From assembly GCA_008973525.1 (NCBI GenBank), contig WACJ01000099.1, positions 62,001 to 126,000 on the forward strand: 64,000 nucleotides of DNA. Reading direction: 5' to 3'. This document shows, piece by piece, positions 23,822 through 34,449 of this stretch. This DNA is from Stenopsyche tienmushanensis. Taxonomy: Eukaryota; Arthropoda; Insecta; Trichoptera; Stenopsychidae. The notes beneath the pieces are model-generated. The model did not search any database. It was not told the DNA's origin and saw only the letters and a program-made list of their open reading frames with translations. Both the position numbers and the translations under genes were made by a program. Position 1 is the first letter of the stretch, and each line of letters begins with the position of its first letter.

Positions 23822-24421
23822 TACTCAATGCTTAACTAAGCATTCAAATGTATGATCAATGACACCTAATATTTTGGATTATTTAAATCAGAAATAAATC
23901 TCAGATGGATTGGCGAAATACGGTTGATTGTCAAAGGTCAAGCATTTCACCCTCTTTCCTTAATTAAATTGAAATCCGGCTCATCAAGCGTTCCTTTGGT
24001 TTGCTCATATATTTCGTATTTCTTTGAATTAAATTCGTCCCTCGGCATCTGGATTGTCCTTTTCCTGTCGTATTCATTTACATTCATCACGACAAACAGA
24101 GCGGAGAAAATCACCTGGAAAAAACCGTCAAGAGTCTCACTGAAATTGGTGCTGGATAAACGTTTCCTGAAATAAAGATTCGATGATAGCCAATTCTCGC
24201 TTAAAAGTCGTGACAATTTTCCGAAAGAATGGTTTCCTGTTGTACAAGATTTTGGGTACAATAAAGTATCATAGAATTATAAGAAATGTAAATAATAAAT
24301 TTATCGAACATTATAAAATTGTATTTATGCTTTTTCATTACGTGTCCTGTCCTCAAAGAAAGTTGATAACCTTATGTTCCATCTTGATTTTGTCAATTGT
24401 TATCCGGAAAATGCTCTGGTG
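23822..24421. other. Unidentified minus-strand frame at 23947-24261
   Basis: A 104-codon minus frame at 23947-24261 has near-normal protein composition in its second half (an Arg/Asp/Glu/Lys-rich stretch ending in a DEPDFN-like phrase). I recognise no family and see no partner exon. It could be a decayed transposon or host exon. Confidence 0.25.
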
Positions 24422-24646
24422 CTAAGATCGCTCCACTGATAAGATATTTTTAATGTCTTGCGGTATGGCCAAAGTACTCCAGTTTGAGCCTTTTATGGTG
24501 TTTAGTATTTCGACCTGTTTATCCATCAAAGCTAGCACATCAGCATTGGATCTTCGAGCAGGCCATGGAATTTTCAGTATCCTTCTATAGAAGGATACTG
24601 AAATGTGAAGGATTCGAAATGTGGCGTATGTGCGCCCACATTTCAA
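24422..24646 (-). pseudogene. LINE C-terminal domain fragment
   Basis: The minus frame reads SFYRRILKIPWPARRSNADV, then LALMDKQVEILNTIK. This matches the conserved segment after the reverse transcriptase of many LINEs (W/C-YRRILKI-W...R.N..VL....-E-LKTIK). That is precisely the part missing from the LINE at 38253-39272. The residues before SFYRR come from a palindromic duplication (24572-24603), so the true element ends there. No other LINE sequence is attached. Confidence 0.6.
24572..24603. repeat. Perfect 32 bp palindrome
   Basis: The left arm tttcagtatccttcta and right arm tagaaggatactgaaa are exact reverse complements with no spacer. It sits at the broken edge of the LINE fragment, with one arm being genuine LINE sequence. 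A second inverted repeat (gaaatgtgg...ccacatttc) lies just beyond, at about 24616-24641. Confidence 0.85.
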
Positions 24647-24839
24647 ACGCCTAGAGCTATTTGCACATGGCCTCTATGAAGAGTCCATGATACCGACCCA
24701 TACCAAAGGACATGATACGAGGATTTATTTATTAATGTGGCTTTTTTTAGTAATCCCTTTTATGGCATTAATGCCAACCATTTTTGCATGGTTTTTCATA
24801 GCAAAAATATGTTTTAAAAATGTGGCTCGATTAAATTTT

Positions 24840-25560
24840 TGCTAGCGGGTTTCGCACAAAAATCGCACAAAAATCAATCAATGTCATCATTGTTCTGTGA
24901 AGATTATCTTTTTCTAACAATATAATTTATAATTAGTAAAGATATTGCTATAGTCTCTACCTCAAAAAGAAAGATATTTTTACAAAATAACGTAATTTTT
25001 TTGCTCTTATTTTTTTAGTTTTAATTATTTTTAAAATAGTTAAAAATTTAATTTTGACATAAATCTGGTAGGAACAATAGAAGATTATATAAAAAAAAAT
25101 TGTAGTTAATATGAAGTAAATCAATCAATTCAAACTTGAAATATCATGTCAACCGTGTTTACAAAAGTAGCATTGTGAAAAACGCGTTTTAAAAAATTCA
25201 TTTTGATAGTTGCAGCCTCACTAAAATAACTATAACTCCGTAAATAATTGGAATTTAAGAAAATTCTTTAGGGGATATATTTTTAAAAGTCGAAATATTG
25301 AAGAAAAAAAATGTTTTTTTCAAAATTCTAGACTAGAATAAAGAGTGTGATCGCTATTTAGCAATAGCAGATGCAACATGATTTAAACGGTCCAAAATAT
25401 TTTTTTTTACAAATTTGGGTAAGTATTGATGATTTAATTTATATTTTATCCAAAATATCTGGATATGTACTTTTTATGAAATAAAAAATAAAATTACTTA
25501 AAAAAATCGCATAACTTCGAAATCGCACAAAAAGAGGTTTGAGCGTATAATAAAATAATA
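24840..25560 (+). repeat. cgcataa-box family F, copy 3 (middle and 3' end)
   Basis: After tcgcacaaaaatcgcacaaa it joins the middle also seen in copy 2 (aaatctggtaggaacaatag, atatcatgtcaaccgtgtt, gtagcattgtgaaaaacgcg). It ends with atcgcataacttcgaaat and cgcacaaaaagagg, the 3' boxes also seen in copies at 49285 and 54470. The 5' box region is deleted. Confidence 0.65.
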
Positions 25561-25643
25561 TTTGAAATGTTGAAATGTATTAAAACCTTTATCGCTGAAA
25601 TTGTACCAATATTATTTGGAGAGTCAATAACTGATGTTAAATA

Positions 25644-26390
25644 CAATAGAATCTCGATTATCCGGACTAATTTGGGATGAAAGTAGTCCAGATAAAGAAA
25701 ATCCGGATAAACGAAAATAATAATAATTGACAGGGAAAGTATGAATAATTTTTGATTATCGATTTTGACTTTAAGCTAATTTTTGTGTTAGAATTTGCCA
25801 ATTCGCGAATATTCTTAAGATATAAAAGTTGTCTCAAACCATTTCATGGTGACATCTAAACACTGAAAGGCTTCAGAATGTGTAAGACTAATATCTACTC
25901 TTCGCCAATCTCTTCTCTCTCGGAGGCAGATATTTATTTAATTGTTTCTTCATCATTCAAAATTTAGAATCCAGGATCGTCGGTATAGCGGTTTAAAAAT
26001 AATCGTCGAAGCATCTTATTTCTATGTAAACGTTTGAATATTTCTATTACACCCTGATCAATCGGTCTCATCAGCACTGTATATGAATTCTTCGTCGAAT
26101 CTTTCCTTCTAAACAAATAGCTTCAATGTCTCAATGAATATGTTTGCTGAAGGTATGTCAGAAGAGAGCTTTTTCCCATAAATTTCATGTTCCTTGATAC
26201 CATATTGTTCGTTGAAATTTTCAAGTCGCCCGAATTTGGTTTTGAAGGTGAAATCTTCATTTAATTTTGTATTGAAAAATATTGCTTTTTCATATAATAA
26301 TGAATCAGATATTGTCCGTCCAGTTGATCGTCTTTGTAATATATAGTATGTACAAAATAAATAATTGTCTAATAAACTCAATAATTCACA
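25644..26390 (-). mobile_element. Tigger/pogo-like element, internally deleted (copy 1)
   Basis: The left end caatagaatctcgattatcc, preceded by TA, matches Tigger-type terminal repeats. The minus frame at 26109-26381 encodes the CENP-B/Tc5-type DNA-binding domain: QRRSTGRTISDSLLYEKAIF, a LNEDFTFKTK segment, FGRLENF, and KKLSSDIPSA. It then runs through SADE (first catalytic Asp). The next readable protein, in another frame at about 26075-25830, is RPIDQGVIEIFKR and LRRLF, the C-terminal part of the DDE domain. The intervening core with the other catalytic residues is deleted. The right terminal repeat was not found; a weak candidate lies near 26420. Confidence 0.65.
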
Positions 26391-27211
26391 AAGTGTTTCG
26401 ATAAAGCACTGTTTAAGATACTATTGTTAGTATTTAAATAGAATTATAATTCGAAAAAATGGTACAATCCTCATACAATCTAAATCCTCGCAGCTTTTTA
26501 GATTTTTTTCTCGCCATATATTGTAAAATTAGGAATAGTATTTATAAGAACCCATCTGAATTTAATATCCGTAATCAAAACCATTAAACGAGAAGCAGCC
26601 TCTTTAAAATTCCCTCATCATTTAGAACGTTAATTTCAGTCGTTAATCAACGCTTCCCTGGGGCTTGTTTTTAAATTCTGATGAAAACTGTGGAAATGGA
26701 TACATTTTTTTATTCGCTACTACCATAGATGAAATTGCTCTGCGTTAAAAGCTTGTCATATATTGGCGCTTTTAACATAATGAAAGCACTTAATATTATT
26801 ACATGAGCATCAATTAAGGTACACTGAATTTGGTCTTTTATTTGGAAGACCGTCCCGTGGCCCTTGATGTAAAGATTTCTTTTAATGCAGTGGTTATAAA
26901 TACTGTTTGTTTTACTGGAAAAGTTTCTCATGCGGTAGAGCTCAAAATTTACCAGCTTCTGAAATTCATGTAACTTGAGCTTGGGTCTTCTATGTCGAGA
27001 TGAATATTATAAGATTTTGTTTGATGTGTAAACTCCGTATGTGATGCATAATAGGAATATAATACCATTTTAAATCATGAATAAATTCGGTTTAGAACCA
27101 CTCAACGTGTTTGTTCAGTTATAAATGTGTGATAAACGTAAAAATATTGTTTTTGTAATGAAATACATAAGGTCGGCGTTACGGTATAAGAAATTTTGGC
27201 AAAAACATTTA
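26391..27211. other. No recognisable feature
   Basis: AT-rich between the two Tigger copies. The minus frame at 26710-26931 has no recognisable domain. Confidence 0.35.
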
Positions 27212-27213
27212 TA

Positions 27214-27710
27214 CAGGAGGATCTCGATTTTCGGGGTTTATCATATTCAAACAGAAGACTTTTGATGTTTTAAATCATCTAGGGTTCTTTGATTTCCCAA
27301 TGATAAATGTTGGTAATCTGTGTCTGCCTTCTGCATTTGCCCACACCATTATATTGACATGTCATTTACTAGTTTTGTACCCAGATGAAGTATTTTCACG
27401 TTTTTTCCAATTTAAGCCGCTCTTATCAGTACTGTATATAAACTCTTCGTCGAATCATTCCTTCTCCACAAATAGCTTCAATGTGTCTGTGGAAGGTATG
27501 TCAGCAGAGAGCTTTTCACCATACATTTCAAGTATCCTGATACCATGTCGTCTTTTGAAAAATATTGCTTTTTCACACAATAATGGATCAGATATTGGCT
27601 GTCCAGTTGATCGTCTTTGTATGAACCACATAAAAATACACTCTTCAAGTATTTTCTTATTTTTCCAAAACTTTCCGCTCTGAGCTTCCATCTTCTGACA
27701 TTAAACAATT
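27214..27710 (-). mobile_element. Tigger/pogo-like element, truncated (copy 2)
   Basis: The left end caggaggatctcgattttcg, preceded by TA, aligns with the copy 1 end. On the minus strand, from 27691, the protein reads FIQRRSTGQPISDPLLCEKA, an in-frame loss of about 20 residues, GEKLSADIPSTDTLKLFVEKE, a stop, FDEEFIYSTDKSGLNWK (first catalytic Asp retained, its context altered from ADETG), a gap, and IMVWANAEGRHRLPTFIIGK followed by SKNPR. It stops before the remaining catalytic residues, where the terminal repeat follows. It preserves the stretch that copy 1 has lost after SADE. Confidence 0.65.
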
Positions 27711-28243
27711 AGTAAACTTCGTAATATGCAATCCATCACATACGTGAGCAAAATTGGACACAATACGATATAATTTCCAGCAATACATCATCATGGACAT
27801 CAAGTGTGCAAATTATACCGTTGATAATACAATAAACGATCTGTCACGTTCTCTGACAATTAAGAATTTTAAGTGATTGTTTGATGACTTCGATAATTTA
27901 CAATACGATAATTTTCATGGCATTCAGTGTGTTTATTTTGATTCTTAGGATCTTCCAGTGAGGATTTTAGAACCTTTACAACGATTTTTCAGGAATTAAC
28001 CCGTCATGGCTATATAGTTCATAAGATCATAAGAACGAAAAAGGACAACCAATGGACGTATACTTTGATAGATAATACAGTTTACTTCAAGTTAAAGAAT
28101 CGGATATCGGATGAAATGTGTATTTGTATACGTAAAAACGTGCTTAAACTTGGCAAATATTTACGCAAAACGTATCGAAGAAAAAGAATTTTGGTCCTGT
28201 TGCAATCGACTTGTTACACGGTGCACTGTCTTGACGAATTTGT
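27711..28243. other. No recognisable feature
   Basis: AT-rich. Overlapping frames at 28065-28317 are unrecognised and run into the next element. Confidence 0.4.
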
Positions 28244-29159
28244 TTAAGGCGTCTTCTCATTTTAGGCGACTCAAAAATAGGCTATTTTCGCAATTTTTTT
28301 TCGAGGATTTTCGCTAAAAATTATGAGAAAAAATGGATCTTATGTAATAACAACAGCTTTCAAGTACATGTAAAAATTTTATTTTTATTTTTTTGAACAA
28401 TTATTATAATAAAACAGTAGCATCGAAAAACCCGTGTAGAAATGTTATGTTCGTGGCTTGTTGATGGTATCTCCGAGATGGGTCATTTGAAACAAAAAAA
28501 TAAAACAGTTTTAGATTCAGTATATCAATGGCTATAGCGCATATCATCAGATTTTTGATATTTGCAAAAATAACAAAATGGCGCACGTTTTTCGAAAAAG
28601 TAAAAAAACGCGTTTTTTTTGGAGTTTTTTGTAAAAAAAAATTTACTTAAAATCAAAATTTCAAAAATCTGATGATATGCGCTATAGCCATAACTATGAA
28701 GAATATGTCATTCAAATTTCATGACAATCGGCCAGATAGTTTCCGAAATTTCATCAACAAGCCACCGAAAAACCTTGTTTTGAGATAAACGCGTTTAATG
28801 TTTTGGTTGCAGAAAAATTGCCCAAACACAGCTGTTGAAACACTCGTTGTTATTTTGGGTATTTCCTCCGAAGATCTTCATAAATCGGTTTCAAAACCTT
28901 GTGAACATCTTCAGCTAGAGCAGGAGGATGTTTAAAAGTTTCTATCTGATTGTTTTTCACCACTTTCTTGTACTTGCACCATGAGTCTGAACAATACGTA
29001 TGCAGCCGGGTGCTCTTAGGTAGTCGCCCAAATATATAGTTAGACTCGTCCGATCTTTATGAAATTTCGATATAACATTTTTGAAGATATGTACTTTCAA
29101 AATTTATAAAAAAATAAAAATCGATTTTTTTAAATTTGCAAAGTGAGAAGACGCCTTAA
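28244..29159. mobile_element. TTAA-bounded 0.92 kb element, copy 2
   Basis: Direct copy of 22894-23821, closely similar along its full length. It is also flanked by TTAA and has the same 16 bp terminal repeat (one mismatch on the left, gtcttctcatttt). The internal hairpin is conserved. Two copies 5.3 kb apart, each with its own TTAA, point to independent insertions rather than a segmental duplication, because the flanks differ. Confidence 0.7.
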
Positions 29160-29234
29160 AAATTTTTTTGGGGTGATTCGCTTCAACGATATTTCTCCCT
29201 TTTATCAACGTACGAAATTCGTATTTTCCCAATG

Positions 29235-29372
29235 TTTTGAAAATTAATCCACTGTAAATTGTGAACCAAACATCAGATTGTTATGAAATTTTGAAACGTA
29301 TTATTTGAAGATTGGTACTTTCTAAAAATGACAAAGATTTGTCACTATTACCGCTAATGTCATCCTACGAAT
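29235..29372 (-). repeat. Mariner-B terminal fragment
   Basis: Shares gaaccaaacatcagattgtt, gaaattttgaaacgtatt and the end atcctacgaatttattgagc with 20891-21015. No coding part is attached. Confidence 0.5.
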
Positions 29373-29439
29373 TTATTGAGCGATGTGCGATGCTTTAAAG
29401 CACACAATAAACATTGCGCATTGGTGATTGTCATTTAAG

Positions 29440-29790
29440 TCTAAGATCCCACTTCTTTTTGTGATCTCACGGAATGTCGTTATCACACTCCTTGAAAAAG
29501 GTGGCTCTTGTGAATTGTATTACAAGTCGCCATGTAGCCGGGAAGATTGACCTTTAAATGCTAAAGTGCTGCTTGGCGTGCGTCATTAAAAGAGTCCAAG
29601 CTTGAGAGCAGATAAAAATTGCCATCATATCAAAAAGAGACTTCCGTCTTTTCACACCATATCATTCAGAGCCCTGAGCGATCGTAACTGGAAAATTGTG
29701 CTATGCTCCGATGAAAATTTGAAAGCTGTGTAAAATGGCCCCATTTTCATTTGGTTCGATGGATTTTTTGAGTCTCGACTTTATACATTT
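29440..29790 (+). pseudogene. Possible Tc1-like transposase remnant
   Basis: In changing frames one can read SRNVVITLLEKG, YKSPCSR, a long gap, and ALSDRNWKIVLCSDENLKAV. The last recalls the Tc1-family W-x-x-V-x-(W/F)-SDES/N signature around the first catalytic Asp. Frame changes and stops are frequent. The match is suggestive only. Confidence 0.3.
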
Positions 29791-30239
29791 TTATAGCGCC
29801 GTGTTTTTCGGGCGGTTGTTAAATTCATAGTACAGTGAATATTAAAGTGTATAAGCCCGAATATTTGCAATTTTTGATCATTTTGCTATGATTAATTCTT
29901 TTTTGCATTTCACCATATCGATTTTGGCAGATGCATTAATGTGCATTTTATGGCCTGAACAATTATGCGCGTGCTTTAGTTTAGTAATTCAATTACAACG
30001 ATATTTTATGGTGAAACGGTTTCCTGTTTGCTAAAAGCCTCACTTGGGTAATGTTCGAACGCATTGCAACCACTTTGTAATACACCCTTTGTTCGTTATC
30101 TATTACCGATCATTTTCGCTAAAAGGTTTTGGTACTCATGCATTATTTAAAAATGCTTATTATGCTTGTTGGCTGCTGAAGTATATTTGTGGAAATGCAT
30201 CGAAATAAACCAACAGTGGAACATTACAAATTAAAAGCT
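29791..30239. other. No recognisable feature
   Basis: AT-rich. It may contain further decay of the putative Tc1-like element, but nothing can be read with confidence. Confidence 0.35.
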
Positions 30240-31450
30240 GCCCTATCACTGTGAACTAGGGAGTTAGGCCAGGTAGGAGCGCTTGGAGCTGAGCAACCTT
30301 TCTTTCACAATACATTTGTTTAAATCTTTTGTATCTTTAGTTTTATTATATATATCTCTAACTGTAGGTATGCGAAATTAAAGTTGCTCGAAGTTACTCG
30401 AAGTCATGTTTAGCTCGATAGTTTGTGTGGTTAAATTTTCGAAACAAAAATGTCAAAATATCTTAATAAAAGAACGAAAGGAACAGAAGTCCGAGAGATT
30501 AAAATAAATACATTATCATGTAACTCGACTGGAGTCAAAAGCTGGTGCAAATGGCAGAAAACCATTGCTTTCTGACCTGACTCCATTTCTTGGCCAAGAG
30601 ATAAATCAGCATCTCTTACCAATTTATAAAGATTTGTCCAGGGATAAAATACTTCAAATATGTTTGGGTGGTCATACCCAAAATGCTAATGAATGTTTTA
30701 ACTCGACGGTTTGACGAATGGCTCCAAAGCACCTGCATTCTGATGTAAAAATCATTGAAATATCAACGGACATTGCTGCTGGGATATTTAATAACGACTA
30801 CAGCTTCATTTTGAAGATCATGAATATATTAAATATAATTATTGGCACCTATTGTAAAGTCTTTGCTGAAAACACCGATGAAGCGCGGATAGCGAGGCAG
30901 AACCGTAAGAGTCTTTCTGAGACAAAAACAGCTCGTATAGTCCCAAAACAACAGTTAGTAGAAGATAATCAATTTTTGAGAAAGCTGAAGATCTATTATA
31001 TGCACCTGGAATCATTGGTTGATCGATAAGTCGCTAAAATTGATAGTTTTATCGCATTGAAACTTTAAACGAGATTATCTCGAAACTGCATTTTCAAAAG
31101 GTTCGTCAGTTGTAGCTTAAAAAGTTGTCGATCGATCTGACTGAAATTTTGAAATGTTTCTCACTATAATATTATCTAGTAAATTAAGCTAAAATTTTAA
31201 AATTTTCGTGTAAATAAATGATTTTTTTTGGGGTAAAAATTATCAAGAAAATGTTTAAAAATATGAAAGTTTAAGTAAAAAGCCTACTAATTTTTTAATT
31301 TTGTATTTTTTTTAAAAATTATAGCTTAATTGACTACCTACACATAATAAAAATTAAAAAAAAAATCATTATCGATTTCAGTTTAACGGGAAACCTTCGA
31401 CAAATGGCGAGCCGTTTGATATCACGAGAAAAGGCTCCTAATGGAATAGC
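30240..31450 (+). mobile_element. Element carrying uncharacterised family 2, copy 2
   Basis: Inverted counterpart of 10016-11255, similar along its full length. It begins near tcactgtgaactaggg and ends near gagaaaaggctcctaatgga. It carries the same coding remnant on the plus strand and the same AT-rich 3' part. Confidence 0.65.
30718..31029 (+). pseudogene. Uncharacterised family 2, C-terminal part, copy 2
   Basis: Open frame of 103 codons with the same landmarks as the copy at 10446-10751 (APKHLHSDVKIIEI, TDIAAGIFNNDYSFILK, MNILNIIIGTYCKVFAENTD, RIARQNRKSLSETK). The preceding sequence reads LSRDKILQICLGGHTQNANE and CFNSTV, then a stop directly before MAPKHL, so the open frame is only a piece of a longer ancestral protein. 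A WCKWQK phrase is readable near 30540. The last 20 codons differ from the other copy through a frameshift near 30985. Possibly a Mutator-like transposase; this is not certain. Confidence 0.5.
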
Positions 31451-32625
31451 TAATAACTCCGCCATTTTGTTTTTCATTTTTAAAAGAATAATATAAATTA
31501 TTACTTTAAAGTTGTAGTAAAATAATGTAAAAAATTTAAAATGATACGATAATTTTATCACCATTAAAAAAAATCACGAAAAACGACTAATTTTCGAAAA
31601 CCTATTGATTTTAAGATACTTGATGAAGTGTAAATGAATTCGAAATATGTACGTTTATATGATAATAAAGCTTAATATAATTACACAGCTTAATATTATA
31701 TAATGTGTGAGCGCTGAGTATGTTTGGCAGAAAATTGATAATTAAAAGGAAATAATTAAGAATTTCAATGAGTTGATTCCAGAAAATAAAAGGCTACGAT
31801 TTTTATTTTCCGAAAGCTACATATTCTCTTAAAATAGCCTACAAAGACAATATAAAATACGCTTCAGTTGGAATTTTCAAAGAGATGTCTATAGGTTAAA
31901 GCTGCGATTGTCGTAATGAACGTTCTCAATTGATTTAAAAGCAATGCGATCTTATTTCATAGCACTGATTAGAACTTGATACATCTTAAGACACTTGAGA
32001 ATATTCTGAAGAAATCGAAATGCTAGTTAAAGTGGACTGGAAATAGAACGGAGTAAAATAGTAGGATTTAATTTCAAGGAGAAATATTTAATATTAAAAA
32101 AAATCTTGCAAAGATAAGGGGAAGAACTTTTGCAAAATAAAAAAAAACATTTTACCACACCAAATTTGAAGTCAGAGCTTATAAAATTCCAGGAACATTA
32201 AGTTTTATAGACCATGAAAAAACACAACGTGAAATGAAAAAATGTGTAAGTTTTGTGCAAATATAAGCTAAATACGGTTCTTAAGAAATCTTTTTCGGAA
32301 ATTAATAGAGCTACAAACGGAACATTTCACATGCAAAATAAGCGAAGCAGACTATATCCTTTTTACCGGATATGTTTTAATTTACATCGGAAAACCATCA
32401 CGAGAAAAGCATCTCAAAGGGGAAATTGATAGATCGATATACTTGTATAAAGCTTGGGGATTGCAAAACGCAAAATACCGACCCAGTCGAGAGTTGCACA
32501 TGATTTTTATTTTACCTGATCATTCTACTTTACAAGAATCAACGCTTTTCTTCGTCATCGCATAAAAATTGAGTTGAACCAACCGGCATAAGCCGACAAT
32601 AAAATAAAGACAACAATATTTTTGG
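31451..32625. other. No recognisable feature
   Basis: AT-rich. Around 32210-32450 the composition is more balanced and short lysine-rich peptides can be read, but no family is recognised. Confidence 0.35.
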
Positions 32626-32880
32626 CAGCTTGTAAAATTTAAACAACCCACCCGATCAATCTTCATCGGACAACTTCGTTTTGTAATGAGAGTTCGTAAT
32701 CGTTCTATAGACATGTTCAGGTATGGCGTCCAATCGCAAGGCGCTCATTTATCATGTCAGCGGTCCGAAAAGCGGACCGGTTGGACACAAATCTTGTGCC
32801 CACTCCGTTCTCTTTTAGAGCTTTTTGTGGCATTTTCGGGGCTTTCTATGATCTTTACGATCACGGAAACCTTATCTTAT
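32626..32880 (+). repeat. Dispersed repeat R, copy 1
   Basis: Shared, inverted, with 42655-42920 and partly 44985-45165. Conserved phrases are acccgatca, ggacaacttcgttttgtaat, gagagttcgtaatcg, a small hairpin ggtccgaaaagcggacc, and gtgcccactccgt. The frame at 32686-32910 reflects this repeat and is not clearly a protein. Confidence 0.65.
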
Positions 32881-33427
32881 CTTACTAATTTGTGTTGTTA
32901 TCTTGGCTAGTTTTTTTTAGGTTTAAATCCTTCACGCTCAGAGCCCACTCGAAGTTTAGAATAATATATTCAAATATTCGAACCGGAAAAATTTTGGGTC
33001 ATAGTTTTTAAAATGATACATTCGATTCAATGAAAGATGCTTATTACTTCATTCTTTAAGATGCGATCTTATATGGCTTGATGCGTTTCATAAATTTGAT
33101 TTCATAAAAGACAGCAAATTGTGATGAACCACTTCGAGGAAGGAAAGTTTTGATTGATTGCATCATTAAGGATGTCATTTGCTTAATGAAGATCGAATTA
33201 GCACTTTATCAGTCTATGTTGGTTTGCTCTTCAGTTGCGGAAAGTATGACAAATTAATATCCACTTTGGTGTTTTGAAATTTATTCGACTAATTTGATAT
33301 TAAATTCGATAAACCCATTGTATTAATATAATCGAAGAATTGTTGAAAAAGACTCGATCCATTGTATATAAAACAATACATTATATCAAGAAGGGTGTCG
33401 TGGGTTAATTCAAAATCTATAAGGCAT
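32881..33427. other. No recognisable feature
   Basis: AT-rich, with no supported gene. Confidence 0.4.
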
Positions 33428-33540
33428 AAAACGTTAGGTTTTGCTTTTTTGATTGAGTGCCACCCTATATTTCTCAGAACAATTATCGTTCCAAGACGAG
33501 CGTTTCAAATAAGAAAATTTCCCTGCCGCACCCCGTACTT
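33428..33540 (+). repeat. Conserved transposon terminus family V, copy 3
   Basis: aaaacgttaggttttgcttt, then gagtgccaccc, tctcagaacaattatcg, gcgtttcaaataagaaaatt and ccctgccgcaccccgta. Collinear with 2626-2750 and 13393-13515. Confidence 0.65.
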
Positions 33541-34449
33541 TAATTATGATTTAGGTGAAAAGCAATGGTTTTCATGAGATGTTAATATTCGCAGCGTTTC
33601 TACGAAAACATGACGTATACAACAGATCAATTTTTAAATTGAAGCATTTGGATACTTTAAAAACGGTTTTCTTATTCGCTGTTTCTTCAAGCACCATTGG
33701 AATCCATTAAATCTCAGCATGATCAGATTTAATATGTTATACGTTAGCCAAGAAAAATGATGGATCCTTATTGGATATTTGACAGAATTGTGAAATTTAT
33801 TGAAATATCGAACACACCAGTGCTGAATACATATGAGGATCATGTCAAGGAAACAAAAAACGTGTTGTTGTTAATGGATATAGCTCTACGTGGAAAGAGT
33901 TTGACAGAAGAGAAAGAATGGCTTCCACTAGAGCCGCAGAGCGTAAACTGAATTATCTTGTTCTTTCAGCTTATGTTGCGGGTACCACTTCCATAAAATA
34001 TATGCCAGCAAAGGCTGTTCCCTCTGAGAAACTTGCCTGGAATGGGAACATACACAAGCTTGAATTTAGCTTACATAAAACGCGAGACTTGAATTTAATC
34101 GGTGGAAAGTGGAGATCAACATGTATAATTATAGCGCACCAGAAAATGTGGTATAATGTCGACAATCAATATCAATGCAACCTAGTTGTTTTTAAATATG
34201 CCAGATCGGACTTATTTTAAAGCTCTAATCTAAAGTATTGATTTTCACGTAAGACGTGTATCGAACCGATAAAACTGATATTTTCGAATTGATTCAGTTT
34301 CGGTTCGAAGCACTGATTTGAAACACTTGAGCAATTAAAAACAATCAATTCTTCTAGAATTCTATCTGAAATAATACTTATTTAATCATGGTTTGCTTGG
34401 TCATGCTTTGTTTCAAAAAATATCCTATTCGCAAAAAACATTTTCCACA
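33541..34449. other. Unidentified frames at 33757-34220
   Basis: Two overlapping plus frames (33757-33951 and 33918-34220) have a fairly normal amino-acid mixture and overlap at tggcttccactagagccgca. They could be two phases of one decayed protein. No family is recognised. Confidence 0.25.
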
